Shown: positions 51,338 to 60,426, counted from the first letter of the stretch. The stretch is 64,000 nt of DNA from Rhodoferax ferrireducens (GCF_003347515.1 NZ_QEII01000272.1:1-64000), one strand, 5' to 3'. Translations and numbers: made by a program. The notes: generated by a model not told the origin, from the letters alone.

Positions 51338-52582
51338 ATGAAACGTGTTGATGACTTCCGCCTGAAGTTCGGGAAAAAAGAGTTCGTACCGATCATGGTT
51401 GGCGGCATGGGAGTTGATATTTCCACTGCCGAATTGGCTCTTGAGGCCGTGCGACTCGGTGGTATCGGTCATATCTCCGACGCTATGGTGCCCGACGTCT
51501 CCGACCGACGCTTTGACACCAGTTTCGTCAAAGACAAAACCCGCTTCTATAAACACAACATAGACAATTCTGACAAGTCCACGATCAAATTTGATTTGGC
51601 CGTGTTGGCTGACGCCACCCGACGCCACGTCGATGCCACCATGCAGGCCAAGCGTGGCGAGGGCCTGGTTTTTGTCAACTGCATGGAAAAGCTGACCATG
51701 AACGCGCCGCGTGAAACGCTGCAAGTGCGCATGGCGTCGGCGCTGGATGCGGGTATTGATGGCATTACCTTGAGCGCGGGCCTGCATTTGGGTTCCTTCG
51801 GGCTGATTGCAGACCACCCCCGGTTTCGGGACGCCAAGCTGGGCATCATCGTCTCGTCCGTGCGTGCCCTGCAACTGTTTCTGCGCAAGAACGCAAAACT
51901 GGACCGTCGGCCTGATTACGTGATCGTGGAAGGTCCTCTGGCCGGAGGCCATCTGGGTTTCGGCATGGACTGGGCGCAATACGATCTGGCCACCATCATG
52001 GCCGAAATCGTGCAATTCATGAAAACCGAGCAGCTGGACATTCCCGTGATTGCCGCAGGCGGAATCTTTACCGGCAGCGATGCGGTGTCATTTCTGGAGC
52101 AGGGTGCGGCGGCTGTGCAGGTTGCAACGCGGTTTACCGTGGCCAATGAATGCGGTCTGCCGGACAAGGTCAAGCAGGAGTATTTCAGGGCCAGTGAGGA
52201 AGACATCGTCGTCAACACCATTTCGCCAACGGGCTACCCGATGCGCATGCTCAGGAACACCCCTGCCATCGGCGCCGGCATCCGTCCCAATTGCGAAGCC
52301 TACGGCTACCTGCTGGATGGCAATGGCAACTGCGCTTACATCACCGCCTACAACCAGCAAGTGGCCCTGCACCCGGATTCCAAAACGATTTCGGTCATGG
52401 ACAAAACCTGCTTGTGCACCCACATGCGCAACTTCAATTGCTGGACCTGCGGCCATTACACCTATCGCCTGAAAGACACGACACGTCGTCTGGAAGATGG
52501 CAGCTACCAGTCCTTGAGTGCCGAGCACATTTTCAAGGATTACCAGTTCAGCGTCGACCAGCAAGTCGCCTTGCCGGGCTAA
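51338..52582 (+). CDS. NPD-family flavoprotein (nitronate monooxygenase-like) with Cys-rich tail
   Basis: 414 aa. FMN-barrel blocks: VPIMVGGMGVDISTAELALEAVRLGGIGHIS, VIVEGPLAGGHLGFG, IPVIAAGGIFTGSDAVSFLEQGAAAVQVATRF. Compared with usual NPD proteins (~320 aa), a ~90-residue C-terminal part is added with eight Cys-rich positions (PNCEAYGYLL, NCAYI, KTCLCTHMRNFNCWTCGHY), arranged like a metal or Fe-S site. The start ATG has AAGGA 6-10 bases upstream; a TTG one codon earlier is out-ranked. Reaction unknown. Confidence 0.8.
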   Translation: MKRVDDFRLKFGKKEFVPIMVGGMGVDISTAELALEAVRLGGIGHISDAMVPDVSDRRFDTSFVKDKTRFYKHNIDNSDKSTIKFDLAVLADATRRHVDATMQAKRGEGLVFVNCMEKLTMNAPRETLQVRMASALDAGIDGITLSAGLHLGSFGLIADHPRFRDAKLGIIVSSVRALQLFLRKNAKLDRRPDYVIVEGPLAGGHLGFGMDWAQYDLATIMAEIVQFMKTEQLDIPVIAAGGIFTGSDAVSFLEQGAAAVQVATRFTVANECGLPDKVKQEYFRASEEDIVVNTISPTGYPMRMLRNTPAIGAGIRPNCEAYGYLLDGNGNCAYITAYNQQVALHPDSKTISVMDKTCLCTHMRNFNCWTCGHYTYRLKDTTRRLEDGSYQSLSAEHIFKDYQFSVDQQVALPG

Positions 52583-52601
52583 GCACAAGGTCGCAGAAGA
52601 A

Positions 52602-52628
52602 AAAAAGCCCCGCATTGCGGGGCTTTTT
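52602..52628. terminator. Bidirectional terminator between NPD-like and TctC genes
   Basis: AAAAAGCCCCGC-ATT-GCGGGGCTTTTT is a perfect stem with 12-base arms. It lies between two convergent genes and serves both. Confidence 0.9.
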
Positions 52629-52644
52629 CATTATTGGCAAGACG

Positions 52645-53616
52645 TCACTCCGGTGTGATCCCGGCTGCCTTAATGATCCGCCCCCACTTTTGCGACTCGG
52701 CCTGCTGGAACGCGCCCAGCTCGGCTGGCGTGGTGGTGTAGATCTCGGTGCCAGTGCTCTGGTAAAAGGACGCGGCGCCAGGCGATTTGGTGGCGTGAGC
52801 CAGCAGTTTGTTGAGCTCGGCGACCACCGGCGCCGGGGTGCCGGCGGGCACATAGGCGGCGAACCAGTAGCCCATCTCGTAGCCCTTCACCGTTTCGCCG
52901 ATGGTGGGCACGTCGGGGGCCAGCGGCGTGCGCTTGGCACCCGAATAGCCCAGCGCGCGCAGCTTGCCGGAGTTGACTTGCGGCAGGCCCGTGGCGTTGT
53001 CGGTAATCATCATGTTGATCTGTCCGCCCAGCAAGTCGGTCACGGCCAGCGGGTTGCTTTTGTAGGGGATGTGCAGCAGCTTGATGTCCGCCATCTGCAT
53101 CAGCAATTCACCGGCAATGCGGCTTGACGAGCTGCCGCTGCCAAACGACAGTTTGCCCGGTTCCTTTTTCGCCAGGGCGATGAATTCACTCACCGTCTTG
53201 ACCGGCAGGCTGGGGTTGACGACCATGATCTGGCCGCCCTTGCCCAAAGCGGTCACGGGGGCGAAGTCTTTTACCGGGTCGTAGGGCAGTTTTTTGTACA
53301 GGTGCTCGTTCGCGGCGTGCGTGGTGTTGGTGGTGATGAGCACGGTGTAGCCGTCGGGTGCGGCCTTGGCCGCTTGCTGCGCGGCAATGAAGCCGAAGGC
53401 GCCGGGCTTGGTGTCAACCACCACACTCTGCTTGGTATCGGTCGCAATACCTTGGCCCAATGCCCGGGCCAGCTGGTCGGTGGCGCTGCCGGCCGCAAAC
53501 GGCACGACGAAAGTGATCGGTTTGGCCGGGTAGGTTTGTGCACTGGTCTGCAGTGCCGGAAAGGCCAACAGGACGGCGCTGAGGGCCAGCAGGGGGCGGC
53601 GGGGGATTGAGGTCAT
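52645..53616 (-). CDS. Bug/TctC family tricarboxylate-type solute-binding protein
   Basis: 323 aa. Signal peptide MTSIPRRPLLALSAVLLAFPALQTSAQ, then YPAKPITFVVPFAAGSATDQLARALGQGIATDTKQSVVVDTKPGAFGFIAAQQAAKAAPDGYT, the signature of the Bug family. It binds carboxylates in the periplasm. No TctA/TctB genes are nearby, as usual in this family. GGAG is 8 bases before the ATG. Last gene in the direction AtuA-like, small protein, TctC. Confidence 0.92.
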   Translation of the reverse strand: MTSIPRRPLLALSAVLLAFPALQTSAQTYPAKPITFVVPFAAGSATDQLARALGQGIATDTKQSVVVDTKPGAFGFIAAQQAAKAAPDGYTVLITTNTTHAANEHLYKKLPYDPVKDFAPVTALGKGGQIMVVNPSLPVKTVSEFIALAKKEPGKLSFGSGSSSSRIAGELLMQMADIKLLHIPYKSNPLAVTDLLGGQINMMITDNATGLPQVNSGKLRALGYSGAKRTPLAPDVPTIGETVKGYEMGYWFAAYVPAGTPAPVVAELNKLLAHATKSPGAASFYQSTGTEIYTTTPAELGAFQQAESQKWGRIIKAAGITPE

Positions 53617-53652
53617 GGGTTGTCTCCGGTAGTTATGGGTGTGGTGTGAAAG

Positions 53653-54021
53653 TCAGGGGCCGGTTTCTTCGGCGATGAGGAACTGGGTGAGCGTGGCGGG
53701 CACCTGAATGCGCAGGTCCAGCAGGAAAAATGACAAAGCCTTGCCGTGACTGTCGAGGTTCAGCGAATCGTTGACGCCGCCATCCAGCACCTCATCCAGG
53801 ACAAAGTTCATGGCGTGCAGCGTGGGCAGCAGGTAGCGCTTGACGGCGCTGGGCTGGCGGTGCGCAAAGTGCTGGGCCACCCGCTCTTCGGTGAGCTGCT
53901 TCACCAGCAACGGGTAGAGCTCGGGACACCAGGCGATGACGCTGATGTTGGAGCGGTTGCCTTTGTCGCCGGTGCGGCCGTGGGCCGCGCGGTAGAGGGG
54001 ATGGGAAATTGTGTTTGACAT
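53653..54021 (-). CDS. AtuA-associated small protein
   Basis: 122 aa. PLYRAAHGRTGDKGNRSNISVIAWCPELYPLLVKQLTEERVAQHF resembles the C-terminal domain found in longer AtuA-like proteins and is often a separate protein next to DUF1446 genes. It starts 4 bases after the DUF1446 stop codon and is followed by tctC after 36 bases, so the three are almost certainly one operon. Biochemical role unknown. Confidence 0.75.
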   Translation of the reverse strand: MSNTISHPLYRAAHGRTGDKGNRSNISVIAWCPELYPLLVKQLTEERVAQHFAHRQPSAVKRYLLPTLHAMNFVLDEVLDGGVNDSLNLDSHGKALSFFLLDLRIQVPATLTQFLIAEETGP

Positions 54022-54025
54022 GGTG

Positions 54026-55372
54026 TTAATCCAGCATCGAGTAACTGGCCGGCACCGCGTCACGCGGCACCAGACAGGAGAGTGTGTTGAGCCGCGTGCG
54101 CAAGGCGGTGCGCACACCGCCGCCGCCGGCCGGGCCACAGGTGTAGAGCGCATTGACCTCGCGCGCCAGCCGCTCGGCCGCCGCGCGGTCGGCGTGGGTG
54201 GCGGCGACGCGTAGGCGGATGTCTTGTCCGTGGCCGGCCGGCGTGGCGGCCAGCAGGCGATCGGCGTCGTCACCGAACACACTGACGGCGCCGATCAAGT
54301 CCACCCGCAGCTTTAGCGTGTCGCCCAGGCGGCGCTGCAGCACATCGGCGGCGAGGCGGGCACGTGCTTCCGCGCGCGGGCCGGCATAGGAGATTTCGCC
54401 TTCGGCAAACCAGCCGCCCTGGTAAAACACATTGACTTTGAGATCGGCCGGGCGCGCGTGGCCGCGCACGCCGGTCAGCTGCACCCGGTCCGGCCCGACC
54501 TGACGTACGGCGGCGTGGCTGATGTCCGCGATGACGTCCGGCGTCAAATAGGCGCTGGGGTCATGCAGCTCGTACAGCAGTTGCTCCTTGACGGTTTGTT
54601 CGCTCACCAGCCCGCCGGTGTGGGCAGCTTTGCCGATGACGCAGTCGCCGTCCGCATCAATCTCGGCAATCGGAAAGCCCACGTTGTGCAGGTCCGGCAC
54701 CTCTTTGTAGCCGGGGTCGGCGAAATAACCACCGGTCACCTGCGCGCCGCATTCCAGCAAATGGCCGACCATGGTGGCGCGACCCAGGCGCATCCAGTCG
54801 TCGGCCCGCCAGCCGTAATGCGCCATGGCCGGGCCGACCGTCAGCGACGGGTCGGCGACACGCCCGGCGACGACGATTTGCGCCCCGGCGCGCAGGGCCA
54901 TGGCGATCGGCTCGGCACCCTGGTAGGCATTGGCGCAGACGATGTCCTGCTCATCGCAGACGGCGCCGAGCCGCTCGCGCAGCAGGGCGCGGTGTTCGGG
55001 CCCTGACACGTCGTCACCCGCCAGCACGGCGATGCGCGGCACCGGCAGGCCCAACTCGCGCGCCAGCGCCCGGATGCGCAGCGCAGCGGCGGGCGGGTTG
55101 GCCGCGCCAAAATTGCTGACGATGGGGATGCCGTGCTGCAGGCACAAACCCAAAATCGGGCTCAGCAGTTCGTCCAGCAAGGGCTCGTAGCCGCGCGTCG
55201 GATCGGCCCGGCGCGCCAGCTGGGCCAGCGCCAGGGTTCGCTCGGCCAGGGTTTCGAAGATCAGTGCCGAAGGGCCGCCGTGGGCAATCAAACTGCGCAC
55301 CACCGGCAAGGCCGCATCCGTGCGGTCACCCGAGAAGCCGGCGGCTGAACCAATGTGAAGAATGTCTGTCAT
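54026..55372 (-). CDS. Acyclic terpene utilisation AtuA family protein (DUF1446)
   Basis: 448 aa. Start DILHIGSAAGFSGDRTDAALPVVRSL, then PIVSNFGAANPPAAALRIRALARELGL, AGAQIVVAGRVADPSLTVGPAMAHYGW, HLLECGAQVTGGYFADPGYKEVPDL and HTGGLVSEQTVKEQLLYELHDPSAYLTPDV are typical. In Pseudomonas AtuA is linked to acyclic terpene and leucine/isovalerate degradation, but the reaction is unassigned. It is divergent from a LysR regulator. The longer open frame (to 56245) overlaps that gene and is rejected. Confidence 0.87.
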   Translation of the reverse strand: MTDILHIGSAAGFSGDRTDAALPVVRSLIAHGGPSALIFETLAERTLALAQLARRADPTRGYEPLLDELLSPILGLCLQHGIPIVSNFGAANPPAAALRIRALARELGLPVPRIAVLAGDDVSGPEHRALLRERLGAVCDEQDIVCANAYQGAEPIAMALRAGAQIVVAGRVADPSLTVGPAMAHYGWRADDWMRLGRATMVGHLLECGAQVTGGYFADPGYKEVPDLHNVGFPIAEIDADGDCVIGKAAHTGGLVSEQTVKEQLLYELHDPSAYLTPDVIADISHAAVRQVGPDRVQLTGVRGHARPADLKVNVFYQGGWFAEGEISYAGPRAEARARLAADVLQRRLGDTLKLRVDLIGAVSVFGDDADRLLAATPAGHGQDIRLRVAATHADRAAAERLAREVNALYTCGPAGGGGVRTALRTRLNTLSCLVPRDAVPASYSMLD

Positions 55373-55410
55373 GGCGCAATTCTGGACAAGCATGATAAAA
55401 ATGAGAAATG

Positions 55411-55431
55411 GATTATTTGAATCAACTAATC
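55411..55431. promoter_or_regulatory. LysR-type binding site in the AtuA/LysR gap
   Basis: GATTA-N11-TAATC is a perfect inverted repeat of the T-N11-A form. It lies 10 bases before the LysR GTG start and 39 bases from the AtuA start, the usual activating position between divergent genes. Confidence 0.6.
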
Positions 55432-55441
55432 GGATAAACAG

Positions 55442-56329
55442 GTGAATCTCTCCGTCAAACACTTGCGCGCCTTCCTGGCGCTCGCCCGGCTCAGCAATTT
55501 CACCCGCGCGGCCGAGACCTGCTACCTGTCGCAGTCCGCTTTCAGCGCCCTGATTCAGGGGCTGGAAGAAGATGCCGGCGCGCGCTTCTTCGACCGCAGC
55601 ACGCGCCGAGTGGAGCTCACGGCCGAGGGGCGCCTGTTTGAGCAATCCGCCGCACGCTTGCTGGCCGACTTTGAGTCGGCCTATACCGAGCTCAGAGACC
55701 ATGTGGACCTGCGCAAGGGCCGGGTGGCGGTCGCGGCCTTGCCCTCCTTGGCGGCGGGCACCTTGCCCAAGGTGCTGGCGGCGTTTCATGCGCGTTTTCC
55801 GGGCATTGAGATTCAGTTGTTCGACGGCCTGTCCGATACCTGCATCGCGCTGGTGCAAAGCGCACGCGTGGACTTTGCATTGGCGTCGGCGGGCAGCGCC
55901 CTGGCCGGTCTGCAGACCGAACTCTTGTGCTCGGACACCTTTCATGTGGTGTGCCATGCCTCGCACCCGCTGGCCCAGGCTGACACGGTGCTGCCGGCCG
56001 ATCTGGCCCCCTATCCCTTCATTCACCTCGCGCGCAGCACCAGCATCCGCCAGCATCTGGAGCAGGCGCTGCACCCCTTGCGGCTGGTCGGCATGATGGA
56101 GGTCGAGCATCTGGCGACCGCAGCCGCCTTGGTGGCGCAGGGTCTGGGCATCAGCGTGATCCCGGCGCTGGCACTGTTCCAGTTCCAGCTGCCCGACATC
56201 GTGGTCAAACCGCTCGATTTGCCGGGACTGGTGCGCCACATTCACCTCGTGCGGCCGGAAGGACGCTCGCCCTCCGTCGCCGCCGGCGAGTTGCTGGAGA
56301 TGGTGCGGGCCAGTTTTAGCGCCAGGTGA
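55442..56329 (+). CDS. LysR-family transcriptional regulator
   Basis: 295 aa. Helix-turn-helix at the N-terminus: KHLRAFLALARLSNFTRAAETCYLSQSAFSALIQGLEEDAGARFFDRSTRRVELTAEG. Periplasmic-protein-like effector domain with VAVAALPSLAAGTLPKVLAAFHARFPGIEIQL. GTG start. Divergent from the AtuA-like operon and convergent with leuD. It probably activates the AtuA-TctC genes in response to a carboxylate; the ligand is unknown. Confidence 0.9.
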   Translation: MNLSVKHLRAFLALARLSNFTRAAETCYLSQSAFSALIQGLEEDAGARFFDRSTRRVELTAEGRLFEQSAARLLADFESAYTELRDHVDLRKGRVAVAALPSLAAGTLPKVLAAFHARFPGIEIQLFDGLSDTCIALVQSARVDFALASAGSALAGLQTELLCSDTFHVVCHASHPLAQADTVLPADLAPYPFIHLARSTSIRQHLEQALHPLRLVGMMEVEHLATAAALVAQGLGISVIPALALFQFQLPDIVVKPLDLPGLVRHIHLVRPEGRSPSVAAGELLEMVRASFSAR

Positions 56330-56343
56330 CGATCAGGTAATCA

Positions 56344-56994
56344 TCAGGTGATCGTATCCAGCCGCTTTCGGGTGATATGGGCCACGTCCTTGAGCCAGGG
56401 CTGGGCCGCCCAGTGCTGCCGTGCAAACTGACGAATCTGGGCGTTGTAGGTCAGCGACGCGCCAATCACGTCCAGCCCGTCGAGAAACATGCGACGGTGG
56501 CGCTCCGAGAGCGTAAAGGACGCGCTCAGGCCCGGGCTGCGCACGCGCAGGTTTTCCACGTCGATCTCCAGCGCCAGGGGACCGGTGCCGGCTTGGGCTT
56601 CGCGCATCAGTGCCTGGACTTCGTCCTCGCGCAGAACGGCCAGCATGAGACGGTTGTTCATGGCATTGGAGTAGAAAATCTCGCCGAAACTCGACGCAAT
56701 CACGGCGGTGAATCCAAACTGCTGCATGCCCCAGACGGCATGCTCGCGGCTGGAGCCGCAGCCGTAGTTGGGGCCGGCGATCAGCATGTTGGTGCTGGCA
56801 TAGGCGGGCTGGTTCAGGATGAATTCCGGACGGGCCTGACCGGCGCCGTCGAAGCGCAGGTCGTAAAACAGGCCGGGTGCCAGTCCCGATTTGTCGATGC
56901 CGCGCAGGAATTGCTTGGGCATGATCTGGTCGGTATCCAGGTTGGCGAGGGGCAGCACGGCGGCGCGGCCGTGGAGGATGGTGTGCTCAGACAT
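56344..56994 (-). CDS. leuD: LeuD-type small subunit of a 3-isopropylmalate dehydratase-like enzyme
   Basis: 216 aa. NLDTDQIMPKQFLR, LIAGPNYGCGSSREHAVWGMQQFGFTAVIASSFGEIFYSNAMNNRLM: the swivel-domain motifs including GCGSSREHA. It overlaps leuC by 8 bases. leuB and other leucine genes are absent; the neighbours are a hydrolase and a TctC protein. The pair may be a catabolic paralogue acting on another hydroxy diacid. Confidence 0.88.
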   Translation of the reverse strand: MSEHTILHGRAAVLPLANLDTDQIMPKQFLRGIDKSGLAPGLFYDLRFDGAGQARPEFILNQPAYASTNMLIAGPNYGCGSSREHAVWGMQQFGFTAVIASSFGEIFYSNAMNNRLMLAVLREDEVQALMREAQAGTGPLALEIDVENLRVRSPGLSASFTLSERHRRMFLDGLDVIGASLTYNAQIRQFARQHWAAQPWLKDVAHITRKRLDTIT

Positions 56995-58411
56995 GGTTGG
57001 GGGTCTCCTGCAGGCGGCGGACATCGGTAATGCAGCCGGTCACGGCGGCGGCGGCCGCCATGGCCGGGCTCATCAAATGGGTGATGGCGCCGCGGCCCTG
57101 GCGGCCTTCAAAGTTGCGGTTGGTGGTGGAGGCGCAGCGCTGGCCCGGCGCCAGCACGTCGTCGTTCATGGCCAGGCACATCGAGCAGCCGGGCTGGCGC
57201 CACTCAAAACCGGCGGTCATCAGTTGCGCCGCGATGCCTTCGGCCTCGGCCTGGGCTTTCACGGCGCCCGAACCGGGCACGACCATGGCCCGCACGCCGG
57301 GCGCGACCTTGCGCGTGCCCACAACGGCGGCCACCGCGCGCAAGTCTTCGATGCGCCCATTGGTGCAAGAGCCGATGAACACATGTTGTATCGGCACGCC
57401 CTCCAGGGCTTGGCCGGCTGCCAGCGCGGTGTAGCGCAGGGCCTGCTCGGCACTGAGGCGTTGCACGCTGTCGTCCAGGGTGTCAGGCTGCGGAATCCGG
57501 TCGGTAATGGCGATGGCTTGGTCCGGACTGGTGCCCCAGGTGACGAAGGGCGCGACATCGGTGGCGTCAAAGCGGTGTTCGATGTCGAAGACCGCAGCGC
57601 TGTCGCTCTTGAGCGTGGCCCAATGCGCCAGGGCCTGCTCGCACCAGGCGCCGGTGATGTCGGGCGTCCGCGCCAGGACATAGTCCATGGCCGTGTGATC
57701 CGGCGCGATCAGCGCGCCGCGCGCACCGGCTTCCACGGTCATGTTGCACAGGGTAAAGCGCGCTTCCACGCTCAGCGCATCAATGGCCGAGCCGCTGAAC
57801 TCGACCACGTAGCCGCGCGCGCCTTGTGCGCCGATGCGGCTGATGATCATCAGAATCAGATCCTTGGCCGTGGTACCCGCAAGCAAGCGCCCGTCCACCG
57901 TGATGCGCATGTCCTTGGCCAGCCGGTAAACCAGGGTCTGCGTGGCCAGCACATGCTCCACTTCGGAGGTGCCAATGCCAAAGCCCAAAGCGCCCAAAGC
58001 GCCGTAGGTCGTGGTGTGGCTGTCGCCGCAGATCACCACCATGCCGGGGCGGATCATGCCGTGTTCTGGCGCCACCACATGCTCGATGCCTTGCAGCGCA
58101 TCGTTGGTGTCGAACAGGGGAATGCCGTGGCGCTCGCAGTTGGCCTTGAGCTTGCTGGCCTGCAAGGCTGAGGCGGCATCGGCGATCACGCGCACCTTCA
58201 CGGCGTACGTCGGGATGATGTGACTGACGACGGCAACGTTCTGCCCAGGCATTGCCACCTCGCGTTCTAGCTCGTGCAGGCCCGCGAAGGCCTGCGGGCT
58301 GGTGTATTCGTTCATCAGGTGCAGGTCGCAGAACAGCAGCACATTTTGTTCGTCCAGCTTCGTCACCGTGTGCGACGCGACGAGTTTGCGGTAAAGGGTT
58401 TGGGCAGTCAT
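56987..58411 (-). CDS. leuC: LeuC-type large subunit of a 3-isopropylmalate dehydratase-like enzyme
   Basis: 474 aa. Aconitase superfamily. Fe-S cluster ligands are seen in IGSCTNGRIEDL and GCSMCLAMNDD, with AINDNVL-like and GDSHTTTYGALGALGFGIGTSEVEHVLATQTL. It needs LeuD to be active. Start ATG overlaps the upstream hydrolase stop in ATGA fashion, so translation is coupled. Family assignment is firm; that it serves leucine synthesis is not. Confidence 0.9.
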   Translation of the reverse strand: MTAQTLYRKLVASHTVTKLDEQNVLLFCDLHLMNEYTSPQAFAGLHELEREVAMPGQNVAVVSHIIPTYAVKVRVIADAASALQASKLKANCERHGIPLFDTNDALQGIEHVVAPEHGMIRPGMVVICGDSHTTTYGALGALGFGIGTSEVEHVLATQTLVYRLAKDMRITVDGRLLAGTTAKDLILMIISRIGAQGARGYVVEFSGSAIDALSVEARFTLCNMTVEAGARGALIAPDHTAMDYVLARTPDITGAWCEQALAHWATLKSDSAAVFDIEHRFDATDVAPFVTWGTSPDQAIAITDRIPQPDTLDDSVQRLSAEQALRYTALAAGQALEGVPIQHVFIGSCTNGRIEDLRAVAAVVGTRKVAPGVRAMVVPGSGAVKAQAEAEGIAAQLMTAGFEWRQPGCSMCLAMNDDVLAPGQRCASTTNRNFEGRQGRGAITHLMSPAMAAAAAVTGCITDVRRLQETPNHV

Positions 58412-59313
58412 GGAGGGGTCTCGGTCAGGAAAGGCAGGGCGCGGGCGAGCAGGGCGTCAGGCGCTTCCTCGGCGATGTAATGGCCGCAGGGGAGGGCTTC
58501 ACCGCGCACGTCGTCGGCCACGCGGCGCCATTCATCCAGCGGACGGAAACACTGCTGCACCACGCCTTGCGCACCCCACAGGGCGAGCAGGGGCAGCGCG
58601 AGGCGCCGCCCGGCGTCGCGGTCGGCCCGGTCGTGATCGAGGTCAATCCCGGCCGCCGCGCGGTAGTCCTCGCACAGGCCGTGCGCGGTGCCGGGCAGGG
58701 CGAGGCAGCGTTGGTATTCGGCCAGTGCGCGTGGGTCAAACGGCGCCAGGCCGGCACTGCGGCGCCCCATCACATCGCGCACATAAGCGGCTGGATCGGC
58801 CTCGATCAGGCGTTCGGGCAGCGGGGCCGGCTGGATCAGGAAAAACCAGTGCCAGTAGGCCCGCGCGAAGGCTTCACTGGTTTGCTCGTACATGGCCAGT
58901 GTCGGTGCGATATCCAGCAGCACCAGGCGCTGCACCGCGTCGCCATGGTCGGCCGCCAGCCGGTGCGCGACGCGCGCGCCGCGGTCGTGCGCCATCACGG
59001 CAAAGCGCGCGTGGCCGAGCGACTGCATCACGCGCAGCAGGTCAAGCGCCATCACGCGCTTGCTGTAGTTCGCATGGTCGGGGGCGCCTTGCGGCTTGGA
59101 CGAGTCGCCGTAGCCACGCAAGTCGCACAGCACCAGTGTGAACTGGCGGGCCAGCGCGGGCGCGACCTTGTGCCAGATCGCATGTGTCTGCGGGTGGCCA
59201 TGCAGGAGCAGCAGCGGCGGACCGCTACCGCCGGTCACGGTGTGAATCTGCACGCCGTCGTCGGTGGCAATGTGCCGGCGCTGGAAGCCGGGAAACAGGT
59301 CGATTGGGGTCAT
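58408..59313 (-). CDS. Haloacetate-dehalogenase-like alpha/beta hydrolase
   Basis: 301 aa. Catalytic HDRGARV with Asp110 nucleophile, Arg111 and Arg114; acid Asp134; His155-Trp156 in YWHWFFLIQPAPLPERLI; Tyr217; His278 in PCGHYIAEEAPD. These fall at or near the positions I recall for fluoroacetate dehalogenase (Asp110, Arg111, Arg114, Asp134, His155, Trp156, Tyr219, His280). One active-site Trp (position 185 there) appears as Arg. So a haloacid or another 2-substituted carboxylate is plausible, or an epoxide-hydrolase-like reaction. It overlaps leuC by 4 bases. Confidence 0.8.
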   Translation of the reverse strand: MTPIDLFPGFQRRHIATDDGVQIHTVTGGSGPPLLLLHGHPQTHAIWHKVAPALARQFTLVLCDLRGYGDSSKPQGAPDHANYSKRVMALDLLRVMQSLGHARFAVMAHDRGARVAHRLAADHGDAVQRLVLLDIAPTLAMYEQTSEAFARAYWHWFFLIQPAPLPERLIEADPAAYVRDVMGRRSAGLAPFDPRALAEYQRCLALPGTAHGLCEDYRAAAGIDLDHDRADRDAGRRLALPLLALWGAQGVVQQCFRPLDEWRRVADDVRGEALPCGHYIAEEAPDALLARALPFLTETPP

Positions 59314-59359
59314 GGCTAAGTGCTTTCAATCCGGGATTTGGCTTCAAATTTATACGTTT

Positions 59360-59404
59360 TTGACCTCTAGCCCTCACCCTACTTGCGTAGGCTGCTATTG
59401 TTTC
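59360..59404 (-). repeat. Dispersed intergenic repeat, copy 7 (inverted, diverged)
   Basis: GACCTCTAGCCCT, then ACTTGCGTAGGCTGCTATTG. It lies in the TctC-to-hydrolase gap of the minus-strand gene set. Confidence 0.7.
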
Positions 59405-59451
59405 AGGACTGATGCGGTAGAGACCACAGGTCGACCGGCTTGTCGGCAGGG

Positions 59452-60426
59452 TCAGTCAATCTTGATGTCGCGCTCCTTGACGAGCTTGGCCCAGATCGGC
59501 ATTTCGGCGGCCAGTCGGGTGCGTGCCTGCCCAGGCGTTGACGGCGTCGGCTCAAAGGCTTCCTTGTTCATGCGGTCCCGCAGCGCGGGTGTCTCCAGTG
59601 CCTTGTTCAGCGCGGTGTTGAGCTTGCTGATCACGTCCTTGGGCGTGCCGGCCGGCGCCACCACCATGAACCAGGTTTCGAAGTTGTAAGCTGGGAAGCC
59701 TGCCTCGGCGATGGTGGGCACATTAGGCATGAGTGCCGAACGCCTGGGCCCCGTCACGCCCAGCGCGCGCAGCTTGCCGGCCTGTACGTGCTGCTGTGCC
59801 GCCGACAGCACCGGAAAGCTCAGGTTCACCTGGCCACCGATGGTGTCCACCAGCGCAGGGCCACCGCCGCGATAAGGCACGTGCACGATGAACACGTCGG
59901 CGACCGACTTGAAGAGCTCGGCCGACATGTGAAAGGTGCTGCCGCTGCCGGCCGAGCCGTAGTTGAGCTTGCCAGGCTGGCTCTTGGCCAGCGCCACCAG
60001 TTCCTTGACGTTCTTGGCCGGCACGCTGTTGTTGACGACCAGAACATGCTGGGAACTGGCCACCATGCCGATCGGGGCGAGGTCCTTCAGCGTGTCGTAG
60101 GGCATCTTGGCAAACAGGGCTGGGTTGATCGCCAGTGATACCGTTTGCAGACCGATGGTGTAGCCGTCGGCCGGGGCTTTGGCCACGGCGTCAATGCCGA
60201 TGTTGCCGGAGGCGCCGGCCTTGTTTTCAATGAAGATGGACTGTCCCAGCGCCCGGCCCCAGTCCTCGGTGATCAGGCGCGCCGCAATGTCGGCGCTGCC
60301 CCCGGGTGCGTAGGGCACGATCAGCTTGACTGGTTTGGCCGGGAACGATTGCGCCATGACCACGGCACCCAGTAGCGACAAGATCGTGGTGGCCGCGACG
60401 CGAGCCATCAGGCGGGATATTTTCAT
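59452..60426 (-). CDS. Bug/TctC family solute-binding protein
   Basis: 324 aa. Signal peptide MKISRLMARVAATTILSLLGAVVMAQ, then FPAKPVKLIVPYAPGGSADIAARLITEDWGRALGQSIFIENKAGASGNIG. The motif NYGSAGSGSTFHMSAELFK is typical of Bug proteins. GGAGACC lies just upstream of the ATG. First gene of the TctC-hydrolase-leuC-leuD set and divergent from a LysR regulator, so it likely binds the substrate of that pathway. Confidence 0.92.
   Translation of the reverse strand: MKISRLMARVAATTILSLLGAVVMAQSFPAKPVKLIVPYAPGGSADIAARLITEDWGRALGQSIFIENKAGASGNIGIDAVAKAPADGYTIGLQTVSLAINPALFAKMPYDTLKDLAPIGMVASSQHVLVVNNSVPAKNVKELVALAKSQPGKLNYGSAGSGSTFHMSAELFKSVADVFIVHVPYRGGGPALVDTIGGQVNLSFPVLSAAQQHVQAGKLRALGVTGPRRSALMPNVPTIAEAGFPAYNFETWFMVVAPAGTPKDVISKLNTALNKALETPALRDRMNKEAFEPTPSTPGQARTRLAAEMPIWAKLVKERDIKID

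Noticed and set aside
54026..56245. 739-aa version of the DUF1446 protein
   Set aside because: The extra N-terminal 290 residues are antisense to the LysR gene; the true DUF1446 start MTDILHIG is obvious.
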